Origin: JBOGGN01 sp050744165
GTDB taxonomy: Bacteria > Actinomycetota > Acidimicrobiia > Acidimicrobiales > Palsa-688
Assembly (NCBI GenBank): GCA_050744165.1
Contig: JBOGGN010000478.1
Location: 1 to 30,636 of the forward strand
Direction of reading: 5' to 3'
Length of the DNA stretch: 30,636 nucleotides
In this document: positions 30,605-30,636 of the stretch, piece after piece
Position numbering within the stretch: position 1 is the stretch's first letter
How the letters are laid out: each line of letters starts with the position of its first letter
Made by a program: the position numbers and the translations under genes
Notes under the pieces: generated by a model
What the model was told of the DNA's origin: nothing
The model's database searches: none
The model's input: the letters and a program-made list of their open reading frames with translations, nothing else

Positions 30605-30636
30605 GCACCTGCTGGCGGCGGCGCCCCTAGCTCCGC

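Noticed and set aside
1..30636. CRISPR arrays, insertion sequences, phage genes or toxin-antitoxin pairs
   Set aside because: No regularly spaced repeats, transposase, integrase or recognisable toxin/antitoxin proteins were found.

Overview
The window is GC-rich, densely coded bacterial DNA. The gene set points to the Actinobacteriota: KorAB 2-oxoglutarate:ferredoxin oxidoreductase with a fused gamma-alpha subunit, a GlgM/GlgA-type glycogen synthase next to glgC, a luciferase-like F420-dependent oxidoreductase, a CGNR-finger protein, a SigG-like sigma factor with a SnoaL-like tail, frequent GTG starts and a probable leaderless transcript. The mix would fit an uncultured lineage such as Acidimicrobiia, but that placement is an inference. 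No phage genes, insertion sequences or CRISPR arrays were seen.

Layout. 1-1055: edge of a leftward gene and a family 2 glycosyltransferase. 1060-1854: a leftward HExxE protein. 1998-5188: korA-korB and a small Cys/His-rich protein. 5101-7294: divergent DNA-alkylation repair genes (Ada-AlkA fusion and Ogt) sharing a dyad-bearing promoter. 7317-8925: a TetR regulator with a clear palindromic operator, then a DUF2127 membrane protein. 8922-12160: MOSC protein, CGNR regulator, OsmC, a STAS-like protein and an ECF sigma factor. 12217-13865: an rtcB RNA ligase gene inside a co-directional set of one canonical and three abnormal tRNA-like sequences, behind a structured leader. 13900-14819: a PadR regulator with a 26-bp dyad. 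14872-18144: a crotonase and the glgC-glgA pair. 18381-21924: a four-gene cell-surface cluster of two paralogous anchored proteins, an Asp-box propeller and a membrane rhodanese, closed by a strong hairpin. 21987-24049: guaA overlapped by a small lipoprotein gene. 24125-27609: a tight operon of TetR, M24 peptidase-like protein, alpha/beta hydrolase and di-iron-like PF10118 protein. 27706-29668: a MocA-like nucleotidyltransferase and a highly acidic single-pass membrane protein. 29732-30604: an LLM-class oxidoreductase.

How the parts work together. KorAB supplies reduced ferredoxin and succinyl-CoA or the reverse reaction. GlgC makes ADP-glucose for the GlgA/GlgM enzyme. Ada-AlkA and Ogt form a compact alkylation-damage response. 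The most unusual locus is rtcB: an RNA ligase that seals broken tRNAs lies between tRNA-like sequences, two of which have defects in or near the anticodon loop. The surface cluster at 18.4-21.9 kb is the second candidate for an undescribed system.
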